From Cladophialophora immunda (taxonomy: Eukaryota; Ascomycota; Eurotiomycetes; Chaetothyriales; Herpotrichiellaceae), in NCBI RefSeq assembly GCF_000835495.1, contig NW_015622544.1:4058855-4122854 (forward strand): a stretch of 64,000 bases of DNA, written 5' to 3'. Below the pieces are notes generated by a model. The model did not search any database, was not told the origin of the DNA, and worked only from the letters and a program-made list of their open reading frames with translations. Positions 44,062 to 54,740 of the stretch are shown here, one piece after another. How positions within the stretch are numbered: the first letter of the stretch is position 1; each line of letters starts with the position of its first letter. Made by a program: the position numbers and the translations under genes.

Positions 44062-45810
44062 TCAAGCAGTAAAGCGACTTCTGGCCCTCAGTTTCTTTCC
44101 CCAGCTCCAATACAACCCAGCCAACAGGGCAGCACAAACAGTTGTAAGGCCTCCCAACAAGCTCACACCCCCGTCGATGCCAATGCCCTTAAACATTGAT
44201 CGTCCCACCAGCACCGCCACAAACGCCAAAAGAGCCCTTGCCACGCTGTTGGCCGCAAAAATGCTCGCTGCATAGCGCGGATAGATGGCCGGAATGTACA
44301 AAAAGATCGAGTTGGAGAGGAAATACTGCGCGACCATGTAGAGAAAGATGGCAGTGGTGGGAACCATCCAGTGGATTGAGGCCCTAGCTGTCCATGCTAT
44401 ATCACCGCCACATGTGAGAATTACAATTAGCACACGTGGCATCAAAATCTCGATCGAGGACATTGACAGGGAAGACAGCTGAGAGTAGGATCATGCAAAC
44501 TCACCGAACATGAACAACGATGCTGGCATCAACAGGCTGGCGGCAACGCCGGTTTCGAGAAAATTCTCCAAGTCGCCAAACGTTTGGTTCAGAAGCTTGG
44601 GCTCGACACGTTTGGACAGCCAGAAGCAGTGGAGTGGAAAGCCGATCGCCCCGGCAGGAATGACTGCTAGCCAGATGAGGGACGTGGAAGTTGGTGAGAA
44701 CCCGTATATTGGCGGATAGACGAGGGGCAATGACTGAACAGAGTTAGAGCCAGAATTGAGTGACAGCAACGGTAGAAAAGCTGGAGTGCAGGGGATGGAG
44801 TACTGGTGTCGCACCTCGAAGAAAGAATAGACAATTGCATAGATCAATCCCATATACAAGGTCATGAACAACAGAGCCGGGTCCTTGATGTTGACTTCCC
44901 AAGGCTTGATGATTGAATTCCACAGGCGCTGGCCAGCCGTGAGATGTGACTGTTTGATCTCCTCTTGCGACATGTACCTTTTATCCCCCGTCAACTCTCT
45001 GAGTCGTTTCGCCCGGTAATACAGGATGGTTGGTGCCGCCGTCTCTGGAACCAAGACGACGAAGACGACGAAGACGGAGCCCGAAATGATGAGGAGCTCC
45101 CAACTGGAGAATCTCCAACCGAGAGACTCGACAGCAAAGGACGACAACATCGGTCCCAAAGCCGGTCCCAGTGCCGTAGTGCACGCCCAGAGCCCGATGA
45201 AGTATGGGAATCGAGTCGGGCCCCAAATATCGCCAAGTGTTGCCCCGGCGGTGGCCAGACAAGGGGATCCCATGAAGCCTAGCAAGAATCGGAGGACCAT
45301 AAGACCCGCATAATTGTCAACAAGTGACGTTGGGATACACAAGATGACAAACAGAGCCCCGGAGATGGCATAGGGGGGATTGCGTCCGATCGATGGCACC
45401 TCGGAGAGTGGGGAGAACAAGAGACTTCCCAGACCGTAGGCCAGGACGTAGATGGCGAGACCGAAGGACGATTGGAAATTGTCCACGCCAAAGTGATGCT
45501 CAATGCCAGGCTGACTGGACGTGTAAATCGAAGAGCCGACATAGATTGCCCACGTGTAGATACAAGTCATTGCCGTGATGACACTCTTCTGCACGCCAGA
45601 AAAGTTAAGCGGATTCTCGACATCGTCCGGGCCGTCCCAATCGACAAGGTGCACCGGTTTCTCGGTCTCCTCAGCTCGCTTCGCCGTCTCGACCGAGTTT
45701 CTCTCCCCCTTTTCAAGATCGCCGAAATGCTGAGGCCAGTAATGCCCGTGAAGACATATGCGGATGAACGCGCTCAAGGCAGAATTTCGAATCATACGCC
45801 GGACAGCCAT
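44062..45810 (-). CDS. MFS transporter, DHA1 family (FLR1-like)
   Basis: Exons 45810-44815, 44733-44505 and 44396-44062 give 519 residues. The first intron (81 nt) is in frame, with a CTAAC branch motif and GTGC...TCAG ends; the second is 108 nt. The cytosolic lead contains WDGPDDVENPLNF, followed by SVITAMTCIYTWAIYVGSSIYTSSQPGI. The MFS motif text LLFSPLSEVPSIGRN, RFLLGFMGSPCLATAGATLGDIW and GLWACTTALGPALGP is the FLR1/benomyl-resistance subgroup pattern. It is probably a plasma-membrane drug or metabolite exporter. It is divergent from a Zn2Cys6 regulator, a common arrangement for a transporter and its activator. Confidence 0.92.
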
Positions 45811-46496
45811 TGTCGGAGTCAGTGTCGGCTTGCTGGTGACGGTGAAGTTGGACAGAATCCATTTTTGCCATGAGTGACTGACTCCTCCTTTTATACCAGC
45901 ATTAATTCCCCTCTACGCCCTCGTTCGGGTTGAAAGTGGTATAAGCGGAGATAAGTTCGAGATATTGGGTCAGCAGCAGCCTCGAAACTAGGTCTTGGTG
46001 AGGATCAGTTGAGATATTACCAGTATGCAAGAGGGGGAACTAAGCCATTTGCAGTCAAAGGTAGCTGGAGGGCGCATCAGCAGGGCGCGATTGCGCCGTC
46101 ACAGAGACACGACTCCAAGATTGTATGGGGTTGCCTGCGCCATGGGCCAGAGACTGTCAGTGACATTCTCTCGATGCGGAGGGTGTTTGACCCCCCTGAT
46201 ATCGTCGATGTTGTGTTCGTATTTATACAGTACAGAACATGATACAGTGGGAACTAAACTCGACTGGGTTTAAGGGATTGGCGGTGGCTGTTGTCGTGGG
46301 TACCTGGTGGTCGTGGCGAGATGAACCAAGGTGCCGAGGGTGTATCAGGTGCGGTCACGTGCGTCAGTATAAGGATAAGTATTCCCGTCACGACACACGC
46401 TCCTTCGGTGGGATCTATTCCTCATTCTTCTCAAGAACAGCGATCGATCAAATCTTCCTCCGTGGAAACACTCCCCTCTGCTCCGCCCCCTACCAG
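45811..46496. promoter_or_regulatory. Divergent promoter of the FLR1-like MFS gene and the Zn2Cys6 gene
   Basis: 686 bp with two divergent starts. CGG triplets typical of Zn2Cys6 sites occur, including CGG-N9-CGG at 45814-45828 next to the MFS start. Direct control is only an inference. Confidence 0.4.
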
Positions 46497-47588
46497 ATGA
46501 TCAGGGTCCTACGGAAAGCCTGTCGAGCCTGCACCGCTGCCAAACGGCGATGCATCGTGCAACTGCCTCAGTGTTCCCGGTGCCGGACCCGGCAGATCGA
46601 CTGTGTCTACGACCTCGAACCATTGGTGGGCAGTACTTCAAGGCCCAGTAACACCCTCACCGGAACGGTCGCCGGTGACGATGGTGACCCCCGGGACAAT
46701 TCGAAGTTCCTTCGTTACGTTTCATCTTTACACATGGATCCAAAAAGGGTCGCTCTCGAGTGTTATCAGAGCCCAACCACTCAATGCCCTGTCATCTGGA
46801 AAATTCCTATATCCGCCGATTTCCTCACCGTCGAATACGTGGCCCGTGAATTGCTGGACATGGCGAATTCGGTGGCCTTGAGCCAGTCGGCGGCATACAT
46901 ACACCCCCAAAGGAAGCCTCGGCCTCGGCCAGCACTTGTCGGACCAGACTTCGAGGTTACAAATCGGAAGACTGTTGGTAGTGATATAACTCAGTGTACT
47001 AGGATTTGCGACCTGCTATGCGCACTATACGAGTCTCGCGAGCCTCTGTCCGAGATCTTACAAGCCTTTCAAATCCTCCTCGGGCACGTAATGCGCCTGC
47101 TTCTCTCCAGTCCCCAGAGCATACCTCGCCACAAGGAGAAACTTCTTGGCCATACAAGAAGGTTGGCGATAAGGTTGGTCAAGGAAGCGCCCAGTATGAT
47201 GCCGACCAACCTCTCTCGATGGGAAGCATGGATCCTGGCAGAAAGCGTACGACGAGCAATCTTGATGAGCTGTCTCATACAAGGCGTGTATCACGGTCGG
47301 GCGCGAGGATATTGCTACCACGAGCTCTTCATCCAAGCGCTGCCATTCGACGTTCGCCCTGGGATGTGGGCTGCTAGGTCCGAAAGAGAATGGGAAGCGC
47401 TCTTGGATGGCAGCAACAATAAACATGGTTTTGGGAGTCACGACGCGACGGACTTGGTTGCCTTTCACGAATTCGCATCTAGTTTTGCCAGAGCTCCGTT
47501 TGACCCAGGAGCTGATACCTTCCAAAGGCTATTGCTGATGGCGCACCATGGAAAGGCGCCCGTTGACAGGGTGCTGGGCGTGTGTTGA
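46497..47588 (+). CDS. Zn2Cys6 transcription factor
   Basis: A single exon of 363 residues. The binuclear zinc cluster is complete near the N-terminus: Cys9, 12, 19, 26, 29 and 36 in CRACTAAKRRCIVQLPQC and SRCRTRQIDC, spacing CX2CX6CX6CX2CX6C. The rest is helical with no named middle-homology domain that I can place with confidence (REPLSEILQAFQILLGHVMRLL; NLSRWEAWILAESVRRAILMS resembles the C-terminal helices of small fungal regulators). The start is the ATG eight codons before the first Cys; an upstream in-frame extension is not typical. It may control the divergent transporter gene. Confidence 0.9.
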   Translation: MIRVLRKACRACTAAKRRCIVQLPQCSRCRTRQIDCVYDLEPLVGSTSRPSNTLTGTVAGDDGDPRDNSKFLRYVSSLHMDPKRVALECYQSPTTQCPVIWKIPISADFLTVEYVARELLDMANSVALSQSAAYIHPQRKPRPRPALVGPDFEVTNRKTVGSDITQCTRICDLLCALYESREPLSEILQAFQILLGHVMRLLLSSPQSIPRHKEKLLGHTRRLAIRLVKEAPSMMPTNLSRWEAWILAESVRRAILMSCLIQGVYHGRARGYCYHELFIQALPFDVRPGMWAARSEREWEALLDGSNNKHGFGSHDATDLVAFHEFASSFARAPFDPGADTFQRLLLMAHHGKAPVDRVLGVC

Positions 47589-48009
47589 GAAGTCCTTCGC
47601 AGCTCCTGTCCAAGGTCGAGGAGTCAACGGCATCCAAACAATGAACAGCCGAGAGGGGCATGTATATCATGCTACGAATCCGCCGTGCTATGGCACTATT
47701 TGCCGCTTGGGCAGTCTCAAGATACCGCAGTACATCCCGTTCGCTTTCGACTTCGTCGCCTCTTCCTGTGTAGTGCATGAGCTCATGTAGCCTTGTACCA
47801 TTACCCCGATCGTCGCCATTGTCTCTAGTCAGCTATGCCTTGGTACCGTGGCACTAGTGGAGGTGGCAATGGAGGCAAATACAACTGTCTCCGTCGATCT
47901 GTTGCCCATCGCATGCGGCAATCGGAGACTTAGAAGTCAAGTAGCGAGAATTGTACAGTTTTGCCACAGTATTCATTGCTACAAACCACTAGATCATTAG
48001 CCGTTTTCA
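47589..48009. other. Short intergenic region
   Basis: 421 bp between convergent genes, probably 3' UTRs. Nothing else was seen. Confidence 0.5.
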
Positions 48010-49727
48010 TCACGGTTTCTTTTTTCCGCCTGTCCTTCCCTTGAAACTTCCCTCAAAACCTGGCCTCCTCACTTTTCCTTTCTTCGAACTCTTTTCCTCT
48101 TTCCTCTTGGACAAGTTCTCAGCTCGTTTCTTCTGCTTCGCGTCTTGGGCTTTCTTCACTCCGTCTAACCTCTCATTCCACTCTTTCTCGCTCTTCTTTT
48201 TCTGGCCCTGTTGCCTTTTAAGTGCTTTCTTGAGCAGGGAAGTGTTATCCCGGACGTGCTCGCCATGAGCACGCCGTTTGGCGTTCAACCACATATCCTT
48301 CTGCTCAATGTCAAGGCGTTTCTCCTCGTCAAGACCTGCCATTCGGGCCCTTTTGGATTCTGCGAGTTTGAGCTCTGAGGCAGTGTCACGGACGCCTTTC
48401 CTTTTGTGTTCCTCTACGGCCGAGGTTGATGAGGGCTCGAAATGTGTGCCGTCTTCGAACGCAATGCGGCCAAACGTGAAGTTGTTGGCGGAATTCGAGT
48501 TTGGTGAGGAGCCACTATTGTCCCCGATCATAGGAGACCGAGGTGACGCCAGCAGAGAGCCGGAACCGCCGGGCGAGAAGTGTCTCGCGATCTCCTCATC
48601 TTGACGGCGAGCCTCTTCTTCCTTCTCTCGACGTTTTTGTTCCTTCTTGGCCGCCTTTTTAGCCTCTTCCTTCCGTCGTCGTTGCTCCAACAGCTCTTGA
48701 CGGTTCTTTGGTTGACGGCCGTCGCCGCCATCGGCCTTTCGTTCTGCACGGAATTGAGAAATTGCTTCTTGTAGTCGTTCTCGCGGTGTTTTGGTCATCG
48801 CATCGTGGTCGTTGCTCGACAGAACTGTCGTTGGTGGAAGAGAATCCGAATGTAGAAGTTTAACGGTCTCGTCAATTGATGCAGGCTGAATGGACGATGT
48901 TGAAGATGTGCCAGACTCGTGCTGTGGGGAGAAGACCTCTGCTGGTTCGTCTTCTGAAGAAACTGTCGACGGCGACTCTGCACGGGGGGAGCGGTCCGGC
49001 TGGTTGGTCACTTCAAGATCAACCGGAATTTGGAGATTTAGTTCCTTTTTCACTTGTTTCTTCAGGGCTTCCTTCTGAGGGTCATTGAGCTGTTCCGCTT
49101 CCATTTTCTTGGCCTTTTGTCGTTCCAGCTTCTGCTTGGCCTTGTCCTTCTTCTCTTTCTTCCGTTGTCTTCTCGCGGCCCTTTCCTCTGTTTTCCTGCG
49201 TCGTTTGTCCTCTTGAGTGTCGTCAATGTCCTTGGTATCAGTCATTTCGCCTGAATCTTTTCTGTCGGTCTTCTGCCTCTTTGGTTTTGGCGCTTGGGCG
49301 TCCTGGACAGCCTTCGGCTGCTCCATCTCGCTACCCTCGGGCAGGTCGGCGGTCCCATCAGGCTCGTCTTCTTCAGCGTCTCGTTTTCGCTTCGAGGCTG
49401 CGGCTGCTGCTCTTTCATCGATAACGTCCTTTGCGCTTTTCCAGTTATCAGGGTCTAATTTGGCCATTTTTGCCGCCCGCTTCTGTTCCGGAGTCTGCTT
49501 TTTTCTTTTCCATTGATCCTGGATGGAACGTGAGTGCGGGTTTTTTCAGATGGGACAGTCTTCGCAGTACGTACGCTGACATCCTCTCCGTAGTATAGCT
49601 TTGCTGGTATAAGAGACAATAAACTGTCAAAGGACCGTGCGTGGCTTTTGAGCCGCTCCTGCAACAAAATCAGTCAAATTTCCATCGGGCACGGGGCGGT
49701 GAGGCATACAGCCAATTCGTCGGCCAT
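48010..49727 (-). CDS. RRP14: Rrp14/SURF6 ribosome-biogenesis protein
   Basis: Three exons: 49727-49710 (six codons, MADELA), 49658-49575 and 49518-48010, giving 536 residues. The N-terminal RRP14 domain reads ERLKSHARSFDSLLSLIPAKLYYGEDVS, then DQWKRKKQTPEQKRAAKMAKLDP. The Lys/Arg/Glu-rich middle contains FNFGRIAF-type text (NNFTFGRIAFEDG). The SURF6 C-terminal domain includes DMWLNAKRRAHGEHVRDNTSLLKKALKRQQGQKKKSEKEW and ends in a basic RPGFEGSFKGRTGGKKKP tail. It acts in the nucleolus in 40S/60S pre-rRNA processing. The tiny first exon is supported by the family N-terminus and by good GTATG...GCAG splice signals. Confidence 0.94.
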
Positions 49728-50941
49728 GATGACTGGCAGACTCCGATTCAACCCAAGGCCCTTCACAACTTCCTCGCGACACTTTTCGTCGTTGCCTTTG
49801 TATGTCTGTTCTGCCAGAGGCAAAAGATTCAGATCTCAAGGTCCAGCGACTCGACAGGCGGGTGCCAGTGGAGAAACAGCGAACCGCAGACGAGACGAAA
49901 TCTTGGCATGGATTTTTGTGCCAAGCTCGCTGCGGGCCACTAAGAGTGGTGGGGTGGGCGGGAAGCAATTCACTTGCCCACTGCACAGTTCAAGGCTGCC
50001 ATTGACTCTTTTGAATGTGTTATCACGTCTGAGCAAGCATGGTCTTGGATGAAGTCGATTTCTCACAGTCATATCGAACCATACCCAGACCGCATCGACA
50101 CTTTGGCGTGAAACTCCACATCCTAGGTGACCCTCGCAAACGTTTATACAATGCTGCTTGGCCGCTGGCAGGTCGTGCTGCCTGCGCCCTAATGCTCTTG
50201 GACCAGCCTTTTACAGCTGCACCATAATCTCTGACAGATGGGATCCTAAATTCGGCCTGTCTCGCTTCTACCCCCTGCGTCTGCCTACGCTTTCCTCCTT
50301 CTACCGTTTGCTGCAATGATGGCGGCAGTTCGTCTCCTTACAGCTGATCCCTACGAAAGCTCTGGAAAGAGGAGGGAAATATTTGAGATGGTTATACCTT
50401 GGGAGCGTGATACGTTGGAACGAAGGAACTTAAGGAAATAGTGTCGAAGAGTTGATAGCAGGCATGATTCCAGGAGCCCGGCTGCTTTTCAATTCCTTGG
50501 GGGTTGGCCAAATAGCGACACGGGTGAGAAAGAGGACCATATCATTTAGAGGTTGATAAAACAGCCATTATGCCCCTCCTGCCCCTCAAGACAACTGTCC
50601 TGGTAAGGGTTAGCTACAATGGCAAGAATTCCATCGGCATATGCGAGGTAAGGGCAGGTTTGTGCCCCCATGGGGTGAAGCTGAAATCTTTTGGTACCGC
50701 CTGTGGTCGAACTTTGATACCTGTTACCGCATGGCCCAGGCACAGGCAGAGTTTGGATGATCCTCGGGGGATTGCTCGTGCCACATTCAACAAGGTCGGT
50801 TGCAACAATATGACATTTTCACAAGCCACCTGAAGATCTCTATTTCACCCAGTCCACTTTCTTTTCTTACTGGCTCAGGCGCTTCCTCGCTGCGGAAATC
50901 ATCACGCCTTTAGATCTGAATCCAAACAAGTGGTCCTCGCA
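49728..50941. other. Divergent intergenic region
   Basis: About 1.2 kb between the starts of RRP14 (minus) and the GNAT gene (plus). Frames are short and unconserved. No RNA gene was recognised. Confidence 0.5.
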
Positions 50942-51805
50942 ATGGCTTGTGAGGGCCTGAACAGACAGATTGCACATCCTAGCGAGCCACTTCTCACCTT
51001 CGATATTCTGGCCACAGACGAGATCACCGACGACGTGATCAAAGACGCGGCAGCGTTGTTCTCGCGGGCATATGGCATCTGGGGCCCGCATGCAGAGGAA
51101 AGGATCGGACCTTTTGCGACGCATGGTATCTGAGTATTGTCCGTGGCTGTAGCCAAAATGCTAATCGTTGCAACAGGCCGCCGTGTTCGTATGAGCCTCG
51201 AGCGTCTGCGGCAAGAGTGCCTGGCAGATCGTGCAGAGAACTATCTTGTCAGAGCAATGGCCGGCAATAGCTTGGTTGGCCATGCTTTCGCTACTTGCTG
51301 GGACGTTGATGGCCGTCAAGTCTGCTGGGTTACGCAGTTGTGCGTGGATCCGCAACATAGGCGTCGCCGGCTGGCTACAAGGGTGAGAGCGCTCTCCCAG
51401 CCACACTATGACAATCCTAATCGGTTTCAGCTTCTACTCAAGCTCCGAGAAAGCAGGGAGAACTTTACTTTCGGTATACTGAGTTCGCATCCTGCCGCGA
51501 TTCTTGCGGCGCTGAGAAGTTTCGGACGTGGGCTCGAGGATGTCAATCTACAGGTTGTGAGAGATCATGCGAGAGGTGTTATGGCGTCTAGCCCTGTGAG
51601 ATATGTTCGGTCAGCTACATTGAAAGGAAGATTGTTTGAGGAGGACTCGTCCCAGAGAGTCTTCTGCTGTGCCGACACGAATTTCTGGGTCGACCACATG
51701 GAACCGGCGGAAGCTCTGGCAGCAGTCAAAGCGCGAGGACTTGGTTGGCCTTTTGGCGACCTGCCTGATGGTCACGAGTATCTCCTCTTGGTCAAGGCAG
51801 TATAG
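50942..51805 (+). CDS. GNAT-family N-acetyltransferase
   Basis: Exons 50942-51125, 51177-51382 and 51431-51805 give 254 residues. The second intron (48 nt) is in frame but has GTGAGA...CTAAT...TTCAG signals, and its removal restores RRRRLATRLLLKLR. The acetyl-CoA fold is seen in YLVRAMAGNSLVGHAFATCWDVDGRQVCWVTQLCVDPQHRRRRLATRLL, the motif A region with V-x-P-x-x-R-R-R. The C-terminal half (FGILSSHPAAILAALRSFGRGLEDV) resembles fungal GNATs of unknown substrate. Its neighbours are a P450 and other accessory enzymes, so a tailoring role is possible but unproven. Confidence 0.82.
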
Positions 51806-52140
51806 ATGGCCTTGGAGCAGAACTTGCAGAGGTTGTAAGCGCCTTGGACAAGAGATGGTGCCATAAGTACCTAGTAGATGTGTTGAGAGAGGACCCCGGA
51901 GTGCATCAGATTTAACGCCGCTTTTGGCGCTGCGTTCTTCTTCACCGCCAACTGCGACCTCCTGATTTCCTGGCCCAGGAATCAACCACAATCTCAAAGG
52001 CTGCACATAGAAAATGTCACATCGCCTGAAATTCCTATCAATGGATCAGTCTCCAGCGTATGATGTTCCAACATAGGCACATACAGCCTTGAACAAGCTC
52101 CGAAGACGCCCATACCTGCTTGCCATAGCAGGTCCCAACC
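51806..52140. other. Short intergenic region before the CYP51 gene
   Basis: 335 bp, probably the promoter of the P450 gene. Nothing specific was recognised. Confidence 0.5.
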
Positions 52141-53929
52141 ATGTCGACGCTCATTGCGAGGATACTGACTACACTGCTCTGGCTCACAGTGATCTCGGTC
52201 GTCACCAATATTCTCAGACAGCTGTTTTTTCGAGATCCTCACAGGCCACCGGTGGTATGGCATTGGTTCCCCTTGATTGGCAGCACCGTGGACTATGGGC
52301 AAGACCCGTATAGGTTCTTCTTCAAATGTCGAGAAAAGGTGCGTTACCCTCGACCCAGTATGAAGATCTTCTTCGGAAACAAGCTGGCTGGGATTGATAC
52401 CGTTCAATGGCTCACTGTCGCTGACCCGCGTCCAGTACGGCGACTTCTTCACATTTGGGCTGCTCGGGATGAAAGTTACGGTCTACCTGGGGGCCAAGGG
52501 CAACAACTTCATTTTGAATGGCAAGCTGAAGGATCTCAATGCGGAGGTAAGAGCGCAACATCTTCCATCATCACGAGCGGAGTACTCACAGGCACCGCAG
52601 GAAGTATATGGTCCATTAACAGTGCCGGTCTTTGGTCGCGGCGTGGTGTACGATGTGGACAATGCAAGGTTCATGGACCAAAAAAGGGTACGGCCAATAG
52701 TCCCTCTGCGGCCTTCGCGGAGATTCCAATCTCGCATGCTTCTATTGCTGATATTACTGATCGTTCAGCTGCTGAAAGAAGGCTTCACAAGCCAGAACTT
52801 GCGCGCATATGTCCCCCAATTCATCAAAGAAACCGAACAGTACATCAATAGCAATGCGGTCTTCCAGGGTGAGGGTGGGGTATGCGACATATCTACCGTG
52901 CTCTCTGAAATTTCTTTGTATGCCGCAGCAGGTTCGCTGCAGGGAAAGGAGGTCAGGGATTCTTTCGACTCCTCATTTGCCACCTACTACCGTCATCTCG
53001 ACGACGGCTTTGCGCCCATCAACTTCATGTTTCCGTGGCTGCCCATACCTGTGAACCTGCGACGGGACCGTGCTCAAAAGATGATGGCCAATCTATACAT
53101 GGACATAATCAAGAAGCGACGTTCAACGGGGAACGAAGACGGCAGCCACGACATGCTCTGGGCGCTCATGGACGGCCGCTACAAAGACGGCACTCCCCTA
53201 GCAGATGAGGAGATAGCTAACCTCATGATAGCCCTGCTCATGGGCGGACAGCACAATACTGCAGCCTCTGGAACCTGGATCATGCTCCATCTCGCCCATC
53301 GTCCCCACTTGATTGAAGAATTATACCAAGAGCAGCTCAGCGTTCTCGGCGGTCAAGCCCCGACCTACGATACGTTGCAGGAACTCACGTTGCACAACAA
53401 TGTCATCAAGGAAACGCTGCGTCTGCACAGCCCTATCCATTCGATCATGCGCAAGGTCAAGCAGCCGATGCAGATTCCCGAGACAGACGTCGTCGTTCCC
53501 GCGGGCCACATTCTACTCGCCGCTCCCGGGGTGCCTTCGCGATGCGAGGAATTCTTTCCGGATGCAATGGCGTGGAAGCCGCACCGATGGGACAAGCCCG
53601 ACGAGGCGGAGCAGCAACACCAACGGAACGAGAAAGACGAGGACGCGGATACGATAGACTACGGATATGGGGCGGTCTCCTCGAAGGCAGTGAACAGCCC
53701 CTATCTGCCCTTTGGCGCTGGTCGACATCGGTGCGTCGGGGAGACCTTTGCGTATGCCCAGCTGGGAGCCATACTTGCGACGGTGGTGAGATTGTTGCAG
53801 TGGGAGCAGGTCGACCCCAGGGCACCGGTGCCAGCCACGGACTATTCGGTAAGTGCAATGCCTATGAATGAGCCTCCCAAGTACCATTGGGGCAGCTTCG
53901 TCCTGGATGTTAAAGACCCAAAAGATTGA
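52141..53929 (+). CDS. CYP51-type cytochrome P450 (sterol 14-alpha-demethylase family), likely paralogue
   Basis: Exons 52141-52338, 52436-52546, 52601-52687 and 52769-53929 give 518 residues. An N-terminal membrane anchor ([18 protein letters not shown]) precedes the CYP51 start [25 protein letters not shown]1-type text is [19 protein letters not shown] and [22 protein letters not shown]. The I helix reads [17 protein letters not shown], where typical fungal CYP51 has AGQHTS or AGQHSS. The K helix ETLR and the haem loop [11 protein letters not shown] (Cys454) are intact. The acidic insert before the haem loop ([16 protein letters not shown]) is family-typical. It should act on sterol or sterol-like substrates at the ER. 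The altered I helix and the accessory neighbourhood suggest a secondary CYP51 copy rather than the housekeeping one. Confidence 0.92.
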
Positions 53930-54061
53930 AAACGCTAACTTATTACACCTCGTCAGTCCATGTTCTCACGACCAATGCATCCAGCTACCATAAAGTGGCG
54001 GCATCGACAATGAAGCCCCGCTACCCAAGGCTACCGCCATCTTCCAGCTTGCAGAGCCGTC

Positions 54062-54740
54062 CTATAAAGACGCTGGCTGCGGCATATCCGGCGTCGCCTC
54101 ATAACTGATTCTGCCCGCTGGCAAGAAGAACAGGGCCACCAATGCACCGCCTCTTACTTCGGGATAATGGTGCGTCCCTGGCCCCGGGCTGGTCCAACCT
54201 GCCCCCTGCCAGCCCTGCATGCCTCTCAACTCGGCCGTTTCGTCCACCAAGATGACGCAGTTGATCTCCCCGTACGGATGCTGATGGTACTGGCCCCGAT
54301 ACACCTCCTTCGAATCCATGTACACGGTCGTGATGGAGATGAAGCTGCTCTCCGGCGTGGGCGGGGCGACGCGCCCGCGCCGGTACTTGGGCCCGTCGAG
54401 TTCGTCGCGCGCGACCCAGCCTTCCTCGAGGCCCACGCGCATGTAGTGCGCAAAGGCCTCGTAGAAGGGCGTGCCCGGGCCGTACTCCCGGTTCAGTCGG
54501 GCCTCGAGGTCTTTACCCGGGGTCCTGGTTTGGGCAAGCAGAGGGATGTTAGTTGGTGTGATGACGATAGTGGAAGGGTGCGTCGGACACAGGGCTCTTT
54601 CAAGACAAGCGCACGGTGAAAGATAGGGGAGGGGACTTTGCGTACAGGTTCTTGACCTCCCTGAAGAACTCGTGGCATTTGGACACGAATTCCTTTGCGG
54701 TGGGATATGCTTCGAGATCGAGGACTGGGGCGTCCGCCAT
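54062..54740 (-). CDS. DUF4863 / 4-hydroxylaminobenzoate lyase-like protein
   Basis: Exons 54740-54646 and 54524-54062 (intron 121 nt, GTACG...CCAG) give 185 residues. The N-terminal helix region is TAKEFVSKCHEFFREVKNL-TPGKDLEARLNREYGPGTPFYEAFA. The C-terminal cupin-like part has HPYGEINCVILVDETAEL, GWQGAGWTSPGPGTHHYPEVRGGALVALFFLPAGRISYE, text I associate with PnbB/DUF4863 proteins of bacteria and fungi. Those enzymes convert 4-hydroxylaminobenzoate to protocatechuate and ammonia in nitrobenzoate degradation. Whether this fungal copy has that activity is unknown. It is convergent with the CYP51 gene, 132 bp away. Confidence 0.82.
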
